Part shown: positions 1 through 10,559 of the stretch, piece by piece
How positions within the stretch are numbered: the stretch's first letter is position 1
How the letters are laid out: every line of letters begins with the position of its first letter
Assembly: GCA_963556255.1 (NCBI GenBank)
Contig: OY744611.1
Coordinates: forward strand, 5,002,236 to 5,066,235
Source of the DNA: Allolobophora icterica
Lineage: Eukaryota; Annelida; Clitellata; Crassiclitellata; Lumbricidae
DNA: 64,000 nucleotides
Direction of reading: 5' to 3'
Translations under genes and position numbers: made by a program
The notes under the pieces: generated by a model
Databases searched by the model: none
Told to the model about the DNA's origin: nothing
Seen by the model: only the letters and a program-made list of their open reading frames with translations

Positions 1-1310
1 ATTGGTACTTTGGCCCAATTTTCAAAATGGCCGCCATCGGAAATCGTGAAATAGGCATACACTTTGTTTTTTTTTGTAAAAGTTCATGCGTATTAAAACT
101 GTTATTGCAATTTTATAAAGCTAATACTGAATAAGGAATCACATGAAGTCAACATATTGATGTTTCGAATATTCTGGTATGCCAAAAATTCCAAGATGGC
201 TGCCAATTTCTTTTTTTAGCATTACGCCCCATAACTGAAGTGGCTATTGAAATCCCTCAAATAAATATCTCTGTTAGTTTTCTCCCTATGGTATTGTTGG
301 ACTGTGAAAAAGATGAGCTTGAAATTCCAAGAACTCAGATGAGAAATGGGTATTTTGGCCTAATTTTCAAAATGGCCGCCATCGAAAATCGTGAAATAGG
401 CATACACTATGGTTTTTTAAAAAGCTCATTTGTATTAAAACTTTTATTGCAAATTTATAAAGCTAATACTGAATAAGGAATCACATGAAGTCAAAATATT
501 GATGTTTCGAATATTCTGGTATGCCAAAAATTCGAAGATGGCTGCCAATTTCTTTTTTTAGCATTACGCCCCATAACTGGAGTGGCTATTGAAATCTCTC
601 AAATAAATATCTCTGTTAGTTTTCTCCCTATGGTATTGTTGGACTGTGAAAAAGATGAGCTTGAAATTCCAAGAACTCAGATGAGAAATGGGTGTTTTTG
701 GCCCAATTTTCAAAATGGCCGCCATCGAAAATCGTGAAATAGGCATACACTTTGGTTTTTTAAAAAGCTCAGTTTTTGTTAAACCTTTTATTGCAATTTT
801 ATAAAGCTAATACTGAATAAGGAATCACATGAAGTCAAAATATTGATGTTTCGAATATTCTGGTATGCCAAAAATTCGAAGATGGCTGCCAATTTCTTTT
901 TTTTAGCATTACGCCCCATAACTGGAGTGGCTATTGAACTCCCTCAAATAAATATCTCTGTTAGTTTTCTCCCTATGGTATTGTTGGACTGTGAAAAAGA
1001 TGAGCTTGAAATTCCAAGAATTCAGATGAGAAATGGGTGTTTTGGCCTAGTTTTCAAAATGGCCGCCATCGAAAATCGTGAAATAGGCATACACTTTGGT
1101 TTTTTAAAAAGCTCATTTGTGTTAAACCTTCTATTGCAATTTTATAAAGCTAATACTGAATGATGAATCACATGAAGTCAAAATATTGGTGTTTTGAATA
1201 TTCTCGTATGCCAAAAATTCCAAGATGACAGCCAATTTCTGTTTTTTAACATTACGCCTCATGACTGAAACCCCTAAACAATATCTCAGTTAATTTTCTC
1301 CCTATGGTAT
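1..1310. repeat. ~345-bp tandem satellite, about 3.8 copies
   Basis: Four head-to-tail copies of one unit are visible. The landmark ccgccatcg recurs near 31, 376, 719 and 1063 (spacing 343-345 bp), and gcattacgcc recurs with the same period. Each unit carries the palindrome-like words atggccgccat and aagatggctgcc. The array starts before base 1. The last unit decays after about 1250. The short reading frames inside it (60-106 codons) repeat with the unit, and nothing suggests they are genes. Confidence 0.95.
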
Positions 1311-1699
1311 TTTATTCATTCCATGCTGCTCCATCAGCATTGGCGTTCGTAGGGGGCTAAGGGTGAAATTTACCCCTTAAATTTTGCAAATACATGTATT
1401 TTGATAAATAAAATCTTTTGATTATTATGATTATTGATTATTACAACAGTCCCTTAATGACTTTCAATGCGAAAATACACTTAATTATTTAGGTAAAGTC
1501 CTTGATAATTTTTCGTTATTTTGCCCATCCCTCTAAAAAATTGTGCCCCCATAAAAATCCCCTCTAAAAATTCGTGTGGACGCCCACATCCATCAGATGC
1601 TGCTGGATAACCGGAAAAATACAATGAAGCCCTCCTGTCACTTTTCCATTGGAAATCAGCCACTCCAGAAATGATTCAACATGGAATGGAACTAGAAAA
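1311..1699. other. No recognisable feature
   Basis: AT-rich sequence after the satellite with stop codons in all frames. I see no repeat, gene or element terminus in it. Confidence 0.5.
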
Positions 1700-3690
1700 A
1701 AGACAACTGAGCACCTCACCCAAACCAGGTCCCTGTGTTGGTAGTGGACCAACCACTCTATGACCTCTCCAAAAAATGCAGTGGACCTTCCCTGACATCT
1801 TCGAGGCAGAAAAGTCTGCGTAATTGAGATGAACTTTGAGGAATTGGTCGTGGTAGCTTCTCAACAGGATCCAACGTTCAAGTTCTGGTTACTCGTGCAC
1901 AAGTACCAACATATCATATTCATGTTCATCTGGGCACTACGAGAACGAAAGTTTGAACTCATGATCACTACCCTGCGGAAGCTTGTACCTCTTTTCTTTG
2001 TTCTCGATCACCAGAATTACGCCAGGTGGATGCCAATCCGTAACCCGGACCTGGAAGTTCTCCCATACAGTATCAAGGTAGAGTTTGACAAGGGACACTG
2101 GATGATAACTCGAAGTAAGCCAACAAACGGGTGAAGGAGTTGTTGGCATGATCAGTCTCACAGTGAACTCTTCCATGCTAGAACGCTGGATCGTGACTGA
2201 CCTGAAAATCTGCCGTATCGCTGGACAGTTTAGTGGTGAACACAACATTGATGATGAAGAACTCCCTCATCATGAGGAGGTATATGGTATGGTATGGTAT
2301 CTGAAAATTTATAAAGCGCCTCTCACAGTGTGAACTATTCAGAGGCGCTCTCAGCATGTGAGCTTCGCGGAAATATAAATGACTTTAAACGATGAACAAG
2401 AGAGAGAGAGAACTTAGTAAGTAGGGTCCCACGCAGTACCAAGGGAAGGGAATTCCATAGGGATGGACCCACGACAGCGAAAGAGCGAGACTGAGCCAGG
2501 GCAGACCTCACCCGGAGAACGAATAGATCAAGCCGATTCAGAGAACGTAGGGGTCGATGAGAAGAAGCTGAGAGAGGCTTGCGCATCAGGTCACAAAGGT
2601 AGGCTGCAGCTAAGCCCTGCTGTGCCTTAGAGACAAGAGCTATGATTTTGAAGTGGATACGAGCGGAGATAAGAAGCCAATGCAAGACATCAAGACATAA
2701 GCATCTCAGCAACAATTTCAGGGCAATGTCAAAGACCTGACGGAGGTGTTGATGAGCAAGGGGAATCCTTTTGAGGAGGACAGTGAAGACCTGGTAACGT
2801 TAGAAAACTAGGTATGTGAGTCTGCGGCTGCTGCCCAATCTGTCCACGAAGTCGAGTCATTGGGACAAAACCAGTACAACAACTTCAGGAAGAGTGTGCC
2901 TGACTCAAGTGAAACACTTCTGACAGCACCCATCAAGAGAAACAACTTACTGTTGTTCCATAAGAAAACGCACAGGAAGACAGCAATGAAGCTGAAAATG
3001 CAACATTACAAAGATCACTCAGGGCTTTATGGGGAAGATTTTGTTGTATTAGACAGCCGAGGGGGAATTTGGAGGAATTTGTTCGTCACGAATCTCCGTA
3101 CCCACCTGCGTTGTCATCCGCAAGGTCCCTCAACTTCTGTACAGTCTGATTTGTTGGTATATATCATGGAAGCCAGTACGAGTAGCGCCATTTCTGTCGA
3201 TGAGCATCTAGTTGCGCCAGATTTTCTCGAGTTCATAGCTATTGACGGTGGAGTACTGATACATTCAGTTCCTGGTACAAATATCCAAGGCACGACCTTT
3301 GATTCATATTTTTACAAGTTTTTCTGCCCATGAGTTTGCCACGAATTGAAACAATCGTCAGGAGTAGACATTGTCTGGGACCAGAATCGTGCACTGACGA
3401 TAAAAGGAGAGACAAGGGAAAACTAGGAACAGGCACCCGACAACGCGTATCTGCTACTGTCGAAGTCCCAGGAAATTGGCAGAAGTTCCTGGCTAACGTT
3501 GATAGCAAGAAGGAACTGTTCTCATTCCTGTCGGAAAAGATATCCGAAGATATGGTTCCTGATGAAAAGGATGTGCCCCTCGCCAGGGATGTATTCCACC
3601 TAGATGTGAAGTGCACTTGCACAAGTACCTGCTCTCTGTGCAAGTGCATGAAGGCAAAATTGAAGTGCAAACGTCTGTGCAAGCGCACAT
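1700..3690 (+). pseudogene. Decayed copy of an uncharacterised multi-copy invertebrate gene
   Basis: Consecutive plus-strand frames (about 1725-1815, 1829-2134, 2148-2280, 2709-2810, 2860-3333, 3330-3692) read as one protein broken by frameshifts, stops and a LINE insertion. Recognisable stretches are DQPLYDLSKKMQW, DHQNYARW, a GEHNIDDEELPHHEE segment, an IDGGVLIHSVPGTNIQG segment and VPGNWQKFLANVDSKKELFSFL. I recall multi-copy invertebrate proteins with these phrases but know no function, and they may be transposon-borne. Some of the expected middle seems missing near 1815-1829, which suggests an internal deletion as well as point decay. The reading continues on both sides of the insertion at 2281-2708, so the insertion came after the gene. 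This copy cannot encode an intact product. Confidence 0.65.
2281..2708 (-). mobile_element. 5'-truncated L2/CR1-type LINE, 3' end
   Basis: A 126-codon minus-strand frame (2715-2335) matches the C-terminal region after the reverse transcriptase of L2/CR1-like LINEs: VLHWLLISARIHFKI, then FAVVGPSLWNSLPLVLR, ending in HAESASE. On the plus strand the 3' tail is a ggtat-type short repeat at 2281-2300. The element interrupts the pseudogene, whose frame resumes at about 2709. Similar tails (attcagaggcgctct, tttataaa) occur near 7800 and 22725, so the family is repeated in this genome. Confidence 0.8.
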
Positions 3691-3867
3691 GAGCGAAGTA
3701 GCTGGATAAGAACAATATGCAATGCTTACCGTATGTACGTTCGATTTGCTATAGCCGGTTTATTAGCAACTTTCTTATGAACCTTTCTCAATTTTTGTGG
3801 ATATGCACCAATACCGGCAACATCACTGCTTTTATTAGCAATATGAATGTTAATATAATTGACAGTT

Positions 3868-4350
3868 CCTGATACTGAATCCATACATACCAAATTTGTT
3901 TAGATCGGACCATCCGATCAAAAGTTATAACAGTTCACATATTTCGCATAGGCCTAGTTGGGGGTTTCGAACCCCCACGCTTCCAGACGTCTCATTTTTT
4001 TTATCTGAGTGCTTTCCCCTCGGACCAGCTCCTGATACTGAATCCATACATGCAAAATGTGTTCAGATCGGACCATCCGATAAAAAGTTATAACAGTTTA
4101 CATACTTCGCATAGGCCTAGTTGGGGGTTTCGAACCCCACGCTTCCAGAAGTCTCATTTTTTTTTATCTGATTGCTTTCCCCTCGGACCAGCTCCTGATA
4201 CTGAATCCATACATACCAAATATGTTCAGATCGGACCATCCGATCAAAAGTTATAACAGTTTACATATTTCTCATAGGCCTAGTTGGGGGTTTCGAACCC
4301 CCACGCTTCCAGAAGTCTCATTTTTTATATGAGTGCTTTCCCCTCAGACC
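3868..4350. repeat. ~162-bp tandem repeat, three copies, with a T-arm-like hairpin
   Basis: Three consecutive units begin with gatactgaatccatacat at about 3873, 4035 and 4197. Each holds the word tcggaccatccga and the hairpin tgggggtttcgaaccccc. That hairpin has a 5-bp stem and 7-nt loop resembling a tRNA T-arm. Each unit also has a T-run (cattttttt) and cttTcccctcgga. No complete tRNA cloverleaf is present. The tRNA resemblance may mean a tRNA-derived SINE fragment, or it may be chance. Confidence 0.85.
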
Positions 4351-4961
4351 AAAATTGTTCTCTAGATCCCTACCTTCAAATTGATACTGAAAATGAAACT
4401 TTCACATCAACTTGAAATGACTAGAGCAAAATGCTCAAGCACGGCCCCCACTAATTGGAATTTTGTGATAATACTCACACTATATTATTTCTTTAAATGG
4501 AAAAAATCTAATTTTAATACATCGGTGCGGGATATTCTTGTGAATCCGAATAGTTTGGGCGGGCCTCGTGGTAGACGGCTCTGCATTTCGATGTCCTAAG
4601 ACATTCGCGATCTTTTTTTGTAAAATCCAAAGCGACAGAGTGTTATTTAGGTCGGCTCAGCCTTCCACTCCCTAGGGGCAGCAGGAAAATGAGCAGGCGT
4701 CTAACAGGCTTCCAAGATGTGTGAATTTGATAATAAAACCTGCATAATTGTACTGTCATGTTTTTTCAATGTAACTTAATGCGGTTTGTCGGTAAGATTA
4801 TGAATAAACACGAATATTATTATAATATTTCGTTTAATCTAAGAAAATGCATACACTGACATGGCGCCCAACTTACTACACCTATTCACAAATAACATGG
4901 AAACATGAGTTGTAAATACTCTATTGTAGGTCTCATATTTAGATAAATGTAAAATAGTGTC
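4351..4961. other. Intergenic, no gene recognised
   Basis: Unique-looking AT-rich DNA. A weak tRNA-promoter-like stretch around 4567-4597 was considered and rejected. No coding potential is apparent. Confidence 0.4.
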
Positions 4962-5347
4962 TATGTATGGATATACGTATGTATGCATATACGCATGTAT
5001 GTTTGTACGTATGTTTGCATGTATGAATGTGTGTATGTATATATGTACGTGTGTACTTACTTGTATGTATGTATGTATGTATGCGTGTACGTGTGTCTGG
5101 ATGTACGCATGTAAGTATGTGTGTATGTGTGTATGCATATATGTACGTATGTATGTATGTATGTATGTATGTATGTATGTATGTATGCATGTATGTATGT
5201 ATGTATGTATGTATGTATGTATGTATGTATGTGCGTACGTATGTATGTATGTATGTATGTATGTATGTATGTATGTATGTATGTATGTATGTATGTATGT
5301 ATGTATGTATGTATGTATGTATGTATATATGTAGGTATGGATGTACA
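4962..5347. repeat. (GTAT)n microsatellite
   Basis: A long run of gtat/atgt tetranucleotides, nearly perfect from about 5145 to 5325 and degenerate before that. The tetranucleotide has no stop codons on some frames of both strands, which creates reading frames of up to 180 codons (IHTYIHTY / VCMYVCMY repeats). These are not genes. Confidence 0.98.
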
Positions 5348-6122
5348 TAAGGGTGGAGTGAAAAAATAAAAATACAAGAAAATGATCGTAATAGTGATGG
5401 ATAGTTGCCTTTTGATGTAGTTAATATGTTGAGCGCTCTGTAAAACTTGTAACTGAGGCATTTGCTGCTGTGGTTGGGCAATTATCTAGACATGGTTTTA
5501 TCCTTGCCACATTGGAATCACGAGAATTAATGCCTTGTTTCAATGCAAAAGCAGAATTTCAAGCGAATTAAAGCAATGGAATAAAATAAGTATTGACTCA
5601 CTATTCAGTGATTAACAAGTATAGTCTGTTGGGGTTGTTTATTGTTTAGTGCTTATTTGGTATTGCTAACATACAATCATTTATTAATTTAATTTTGCAT
5701 GGCCATTAAATACATCAAAATTAAATGCTTGAACACTTTAGCAGTTAGCGTTTATACATTTTCTAAGTTTATACAATTGTTACAAAATTTGACAAATTTG
5801 TGAAAAATGTTAAATTTTAAAACTCGCGGGTGCACAACTTAGAAGGCAGATTTTCTAAATGTTCTCTTGCATGGTCATTTAATATGTTGTAATTAAATGC
5901 CTAGACACTATTGCAATTAGTGTGTGAAATGTTTTAACTTTTTTGAATCTTTCTTAAATTTGACATTTTTTCGAAAATTGTCAAATTTTAAAACTCGCTG
6001 GGGCACATCTTCCCGAACGAATTGAAAAGAAATATTTTGCACGATAACTAACTATGCCAAAAGGCAACTATCCATCACAATTACGATCATTTTCTAAAAA
6101 TTTTATTTTTTCACTCCACCCT
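5347..6122. mobile_element. Non-autonomous DNA transposon with AGGGTGGAGTG termini
   Basis: The left end agggtggagtgaaaaa at about 5350 is the reverse complement of the right end ttttttcactccaccct at about 6119. Subterminal words (gatcgtaatagtgatgg and its complement) are also inverted. The interior around 5425-5570 matches the 3' coding end of the larger related element at 36615-38645. This copy therefore looks like a deletion derivative: about 75 bp of left end joined to the 3' part. Flanks share atgta on both sides, consistent with a decayed 8-bp target duplication. Confidence 0.8.
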
Positions 6123-6712
6123 AATGTAGCCTACATCTGTATGTGTATTGTTGGATACAAACTCTCCTGCTAATAGGCCTAGTTATATTTAGGTATGATG
6201 TCAGAGGTCATGCTTGAGCAGTTCTGTGCACGGAGTGGTTCCAGATATGTTCCTATATTATAAGCTTAAAGTTTGAAGGAGTGAAGAGCTTGGCATTTTG
6301 TTTTCCGATCTGACGAGATGGTTTGTCTAGTTAAGTTTTCGCCAAGGCACAATTACGTAGAGTTTTCTAGGAGAATCGCACGAGGTCAACTCCAATATTT
6401 TCTCGTTCTTTGTCCCGTTTTCTTTGTAACCGACCGCGTTGGTGTTTCTTTGAGGTGTCTGCTAAGTTCACTCTTTCACAGTTGAAGAAGTTTTTACTGT
6501 GTTCTATCAAAGGATTGTTTAGTCAACGCTTCGACTGTGGAAGACGTTGGTTTTTGCCTATTTTCGTTCCTCTTGTGGTAAACTTGTGTACCTAGACCTA
6601 CTAACTTGTTTGTAAGTAAACCATTTTAAATCATACTCTCAGTTCTAGCTAAATACTATTATTATATTTATGTATGTAGGACCTAATGTATATTATGTAT
6701 CGGATCGTATCG
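6123..6712. other. Intergenic; possible LINE 3' tail at its end
   Basis: No gene recognised. The last ~35 bp (gtatcggatcgtatcg) resemble the short-repeat tail of the LINE end that resumes at 7800, beyond the transposon at 6721-7791. Confidence 0.4.
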
Positions 6713-6720
6713 TTTCTAGC

Positions 6721-7791
6721 GGTGACCCGACAAAAGAGCGACAAAAGAGAGCCGACATAAGAGCTCCGACGTCAACTTGATATAACCATAACCAAAAATT
6801 TTATTACTTCTCGTAATACAAACATATCGAAACTTGTATCAGCATTCAAGGGAGAAGGACAGCTGAGAGATTATCAAATCACTTTAACGTTAAACAATGA
6901 TTGCTACGAATTGCGTTATATCAACTGGTATGGGAAATAAACAAGTATTTTATTTTATGTTATATAGTTGAGCGCCGACATAACCATTAAATCGCGCGGA
7001 TGACGCGAACAGAATCCTGGTATTCGGAACGGAAGGAAACATGATTTGCTTCGTAACCTTTTTCGTTGCATTCCGTAAATTAATTTAATCTTTTTTAAAT
7101 GCATTCCATTAAATACATTAAATTTGCATTATAATACACTTCGGTTCCAAGACAAATGGTTCACCGACGAATGGTTCACGGATAAATGGTTCACTGATAA
7201 ATTGTTCACGATATAACAATTAATATTTTAAATAATCATCGAGAATCCAGCCTCTAGTTTGAGCTCTATGTTCATCGATCTTCCAGCTTCTAGTTTGAGC
7301 TCTATTGCCGATGCAAATATAGCTCAAACTGGAAGCTAGGTTATCGATGAAAACATACTTCAAGGTAGAAGCTGGGAGAGCGATGAAACATATACCTCAA
7401 ACTAGAAGCTGGGAGAGCGATGAAAACATGCCTCAAACTAGAAGCTGGATCAGTGATAAAAATATATCTAAAACTAGAAGCTGGATTATCGGTGAAAACA
7501 TACCTCAAACTAGAAGCTGGGAGAGCGATGAAAACATAGCTCAAACTCGAATCTGGATGAGTGATGAATATATAGTTAAAACTAGAGGCTGGATTCTCGA
7601 TGAAAATATAGCTTAAACTAGAAGCTGGATGAGCGATGAAAATATAGTTCACACTAGAAGCGAACCTTTCCTCAGGGAACTATTTGTTGTGAACCATTTG
7701 TCCGTCAACCATTTGTCGTACACCTTACACTTCTTGTCGGCGCTTATGTCCGCGTGCACTCTTTTGTAGGCGCTCTTTTGTCGTGGTGCCT
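6721..7791. mobile_element. DNA transposon with perfect 8-bp TSD (hAT-like, non-autonomous)
   Basis: tttctagc occurs immediately before (6713-6720) and after (7792-7799) the element. The termini are imperfect inverted repeats: ggtgacccgacaaaagagcg at the left, and a right end whose complement begins ggcaccacgacaaaagagcg. A second inverted pair lies inside: ggttcac words at 7155-7210 against gtgaacc words at 7690-7710. It encodes no transposase, and its centre is a minisatellite. An 8-bp duplication fits hAT and a few other superfamilies. Left and right flanks together form an L2-like LINE 3' end, so the element landed in a LINE copy. Confidence 0.85.
7225..7665. repeat. 36-bp minisatellite inside the transposon
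   Basis: About twelve copies of a unit around aaactagaagctgg followed by a variable gagcgatgaaaa part, spaced about 36 bp apart. The period is a multiple of three, so 12-residue repeats (IPQTRSWESDEN-like) can be read on the plus strand and others on the minus strand. I regard this as minisatellite structure, not a protein. Confidence 0.85.
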
Positions 7792-7799
7792 TTTCTAGC

Positions 7800-7862
7800 A
7801 ATTTATAAGGCTCCTCTCGCAGCATAAACTATTCACTGCAGATGACCTGTTTAAGTACGGTG
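7800..7862 (-). mobile_element. L2-like LINE 3' end remnant
   Basis: The stretch aatttataaggctcctctcgcag and the following aaactattca match the LINE 3' end at 2300-2345 in order and spacing. The transposon at 6721-7791 separates it from its short-repeat tail. Confidence 0.5.
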
Positions 7863-8389
7863 CCTTGCAAAGTCGAAGGAGCACAATGTCATGTTGTAGG
7901 ATGCAAGATAAACTGACACATTCATTGTAAACTAGGTCAACAGTCAACTGATGTGCTAAATAATCAGAAATTCACTGATAAAGAACACAAGCCACTTATT
8001 GCGGGCCAACGAATGCATAGGTTTGAATCCAAATCTTCAAAACTACCATGGTCTCTTTCGTTTTTTACATTACACTGGAAGCCAGTGTAAAGTTCATATA
8101 ACAATTGATCCCAAGGTATCTATAACTTATAAATGTTTAAATTGATCCAGGCATATCCAACAATTTCGACGACAGCTATCTGCTTGCGATTAACTTGAAG
8201 GCTGCTCTTTACGCTTTCAATTTTAATTGCACTTAGTAACTTCTATCGCGCCGGTATCTAATCTAATGCACACTGGTGCACCGAGAGCAAGCCGCAATCA
8301 GGCCAATATCTTGAAGATCAGTACGTAAGACCGTGAGTTGGATGAGCAATTTGAGAAACATCTAAGTCTTAAATTGAGAACGAATTGAT
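7863..8389. other. No recognisable feature
   Basis: Mixed sequence with stops in all frames. I see no repeat structure or element ends. Confidence 0.4.
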
Positions 8390-8650
8390 ACTATGCCTCT
8401 ATACGTCTCTTCACTTCTTACTCCATGTTGTTCTCTTCAAGCCAGACGAGGACCGCGAATCCGCGATCGTCGTCTCAATGTGACTTCGTCACTTCGCCAT
8501 CATTCGATCACTCAGAAACTTTGGAAATCGACATTTGCATTAGCATTGCATTTATTCGCAAATCCTCGTCACCTTTGATCTTCAAACCTAACCTTAAAAC
8601 TTATCTGTTTAAGATCTACTATGACTTGTGTATTTTCTGTTACGCGCTTT
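8390..8650 (+). mobile_element. Possible LINE C-terminal remnant
   Basis: A plus-strand frame (8425-8685) contains FKPNLKTYLFKIYYDL, which resembles the FxxLKTYLF end of L2/CR1-like LINE proteins. Upstream it is degenerate. A TTA-rich tail (8697-8712) follows, as is common at LINE 3' ends. The call rests only on this short resemblance. Confidence 0.4.
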
Positions 8651-8699
8651 CGTGCAAGATGTCATTTTGTTCAGCCGCGTTATAATTGCCAGGTTATTA

Positions 8700-8860
8700 T
8701 TATTTATTATTATGACAACTGACACAGGCGACTTCGCCGACTGAGCAGAACGGACAGACACAGGAAGAGAGTCCCAAAATCTAGGGGCAGGAACTGAAAC
8801 AGCTCAGTTACCATGAGCAATTCATATTTTATGTATGACCAATGAAGGACAATCAGAAAG
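8700..8860 (-). mobile_element. Possible second LINE C-terminal remnant, opposite strand
   Basis: On the minus strand a stretch reads VPAPRFWDSLPVSVR, resembling the APxxWNSLPxxLR signature near the end of L2/CR1-like LINE proteins. It lies head to head with the preceding remnant. No longer alignment can be made by eye. Confidence 0.35.
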
Positions 8861-9445
8861 CCTCGTTTAACAATGCAGCGTTAGAGGTGTTAAGGACTGA
8901 TTTTAAGTATTTTGACTGACATCGCATAGCTTTATAAACTATAAGCCTTTATTTGAAACTAATTTCGCTTAATAGAATCCTATGCGATCTATAACATGTT
9001 TATGTAAGAGTAACAATTTCCGCACTTCCTTTCATGCACTTACATATCATTATAATTATAGTGCAAATAAATTTACCGTGAAGGACCACAAGGCATCAAA
9101 TATTATGGATGCATATAAATTTTATAGCTCTTCAGTTCAAACTATGAATATTGGACAACTCCAGAGGTTAAGTGTTTAACGAGCTGAGGCAAAGACCACT
9201 TATGCATAATCTGTTGTTGTTGCCAACGGACTTCGTTGCGTTGACATTGTATGACCCGAGCACATTAAGTAAACGCGTGCATTTGATAGACTACTGACTA
9301 TACGCGGCCTCGATAATGTGCGTTTGACACCAATTACAAATTGCTTAGAGACGAGCTCAGAATAGATTACAGAGTGGCAAAAAGTAGAACAGAGCCCACA
9401 CTAGAGTGTTGTCATAAGGCAGCGTTCTATGTAGAGACACGCCGT
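8861..9445. other. No recognisable feature
   Basis: No gene, repeat or element end recognised. A 65-codon frame at 8982-9179 has no recognisable features. Confidence 0.4.
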
Positions 9446-9506
<61 letters not shown>

Positions 9507-9577
9507 GGTGGTGGTGGTGGTGGTGGTGGTGGTGGTGGTGGTGGTGGTGGTGGTGGTGGTGGTGGTGGTGGTGGTGA
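9446..9577. repeat. (GAT)n-(GGT)n compound microsatellite
   Basis: About 15 gat triplets (9446-9491) switch abruptly to about 27 ggt triplets (9492-9574), then gtgatgtg. A single A-to-G change spread through one half of the array explains the switch. Confidence 0.97.
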
Positions 9578-9699
9578 TGTGCTTTTAACCGGTAATCTTT
9601 GAATAATCGTACACCAAATACTCGAACATTTTATAGTATAAAGCAGCCGAAGACGCTTTTTTCAGCTTGACCAATTTAACCTTCGTACGATGAAGCCCT

Positions 9700-10060
9700 T
9701 TTTAACCCCCAAAACGTGTATAGTATCTCAGCTCCCAGGTAAGCTACAATGACAAATGAAGTATCAATTGTAACATTGCCGAGGTCAAGGAATCGATATA
9801 TTGTAGTGGCGATAGTGTGGGAATACTATTTTTCAAGATGGCGACTAATATGGCCGCGAAAACACAAAAATATATATGTCTTCGCTCGTAGGTAAGCCAC
9901 ATTGACAAATGAACAAATGAAGACCCAATTGTAACAATTCATTCCAAAGTCGAGGAACCGAGTTATCGTAGCGGCGATAGTGTGGGAATACTACTTTCCA
10001 AGATGGCGGCCAATATGGCCACCAAATCGAAAAGGTATGTTTGTATCAGCTCCAAGATTA
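9700..10060 (+). repeat. ~180-bp repeat, two copies, inverted relative to 13437-13660
   Basis: Two adjacent copies share aggtaagc, then acaaatga, then gtcgaggaa or gtcaaggaa, then gcgatagtgtgggaatact and aagatggcg with atatggccgc. The same words occur in reverse complement at 13437-13660. The pair brackets about 3.4 kb containing the unclassified transposon gene. Confidence 0.75.
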
Positions 10061-10199
10061 GGAGCTCCAAATGGAGTGTCAAAAATTAATGCACTACCTG
10101 GACTTTTTCAATGAATTTGATATGGTAAATATTTTACCGCCGGTAGAGGGCAGAAGACGCAAAGCAAAATCAACAATATTTTAAACACTATTTACACTA

Positions 10200-10275
10200 A
10201 CATGCAACTTTCCATCACTATTAGAAAACGTTTGCTTAAAAAATTTTTTTTTTGCCATTTTCACTCAACCCTACT
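10200..10275 (+). mobile_element. Right terminus of a CACTCAACCCTA-type transposon
   Basis: The words ttccatcactattagaaaa and ttttcactcaaccctac match the right ends of the elements at 5347-6122 and 36615-38645 (atccatcactattacgatc, then cactccaccctac). No matching left end was found, so this is an orphan end. Confidence 0.55.
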
Positions 10276-10559
10276 GCACAGTGAGCACACATACATGTAT
10301 ACTAGAAACGGCAGCCACGCAGTGCGCCTTACATACATGTCTACAGTAGAAGCACATGGTAAAAGTTTTACAGGAGTCGAATATATATATACGGCAGCCA
10401 ACAGGGCGCCAATCACGGCCTACTATTCATTTAACCACCGACGCCACCTAGCGAGTGGAAGGCTGGATAAACCATACGGGTCTACGGGATTCGATCTTGG
10501 TACCTACTGCTCTTCACGCCAGTGTGTTATCCATTACTCTACGCCCCCCCCCCCATTAC

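Noticed and set aside
240..1163. Short frames of 60-106 codons at the window start
   Set aside because: They repeat with the 345-bp satellite unit and have no independent support.
3868..4350. Array of tRNA genes
   Set aside because: Only the T-arm-like hairpin is present; no acceptor, D or anticodon arms can be drawn.
4555..4740. tRNA-derived SINE (gtggtagacgg and tttcgatgtcc)
   Set aside because: A- and B-box-like words are only about 20 bp apart and imperfect; no tail found.
4839..5481. Long reading frames (up to 180 codons) on both strands with IHTY/VCMY repeats
   Set aside because: They are produced by the GTAT microsatellite, which has no stops in several frames.
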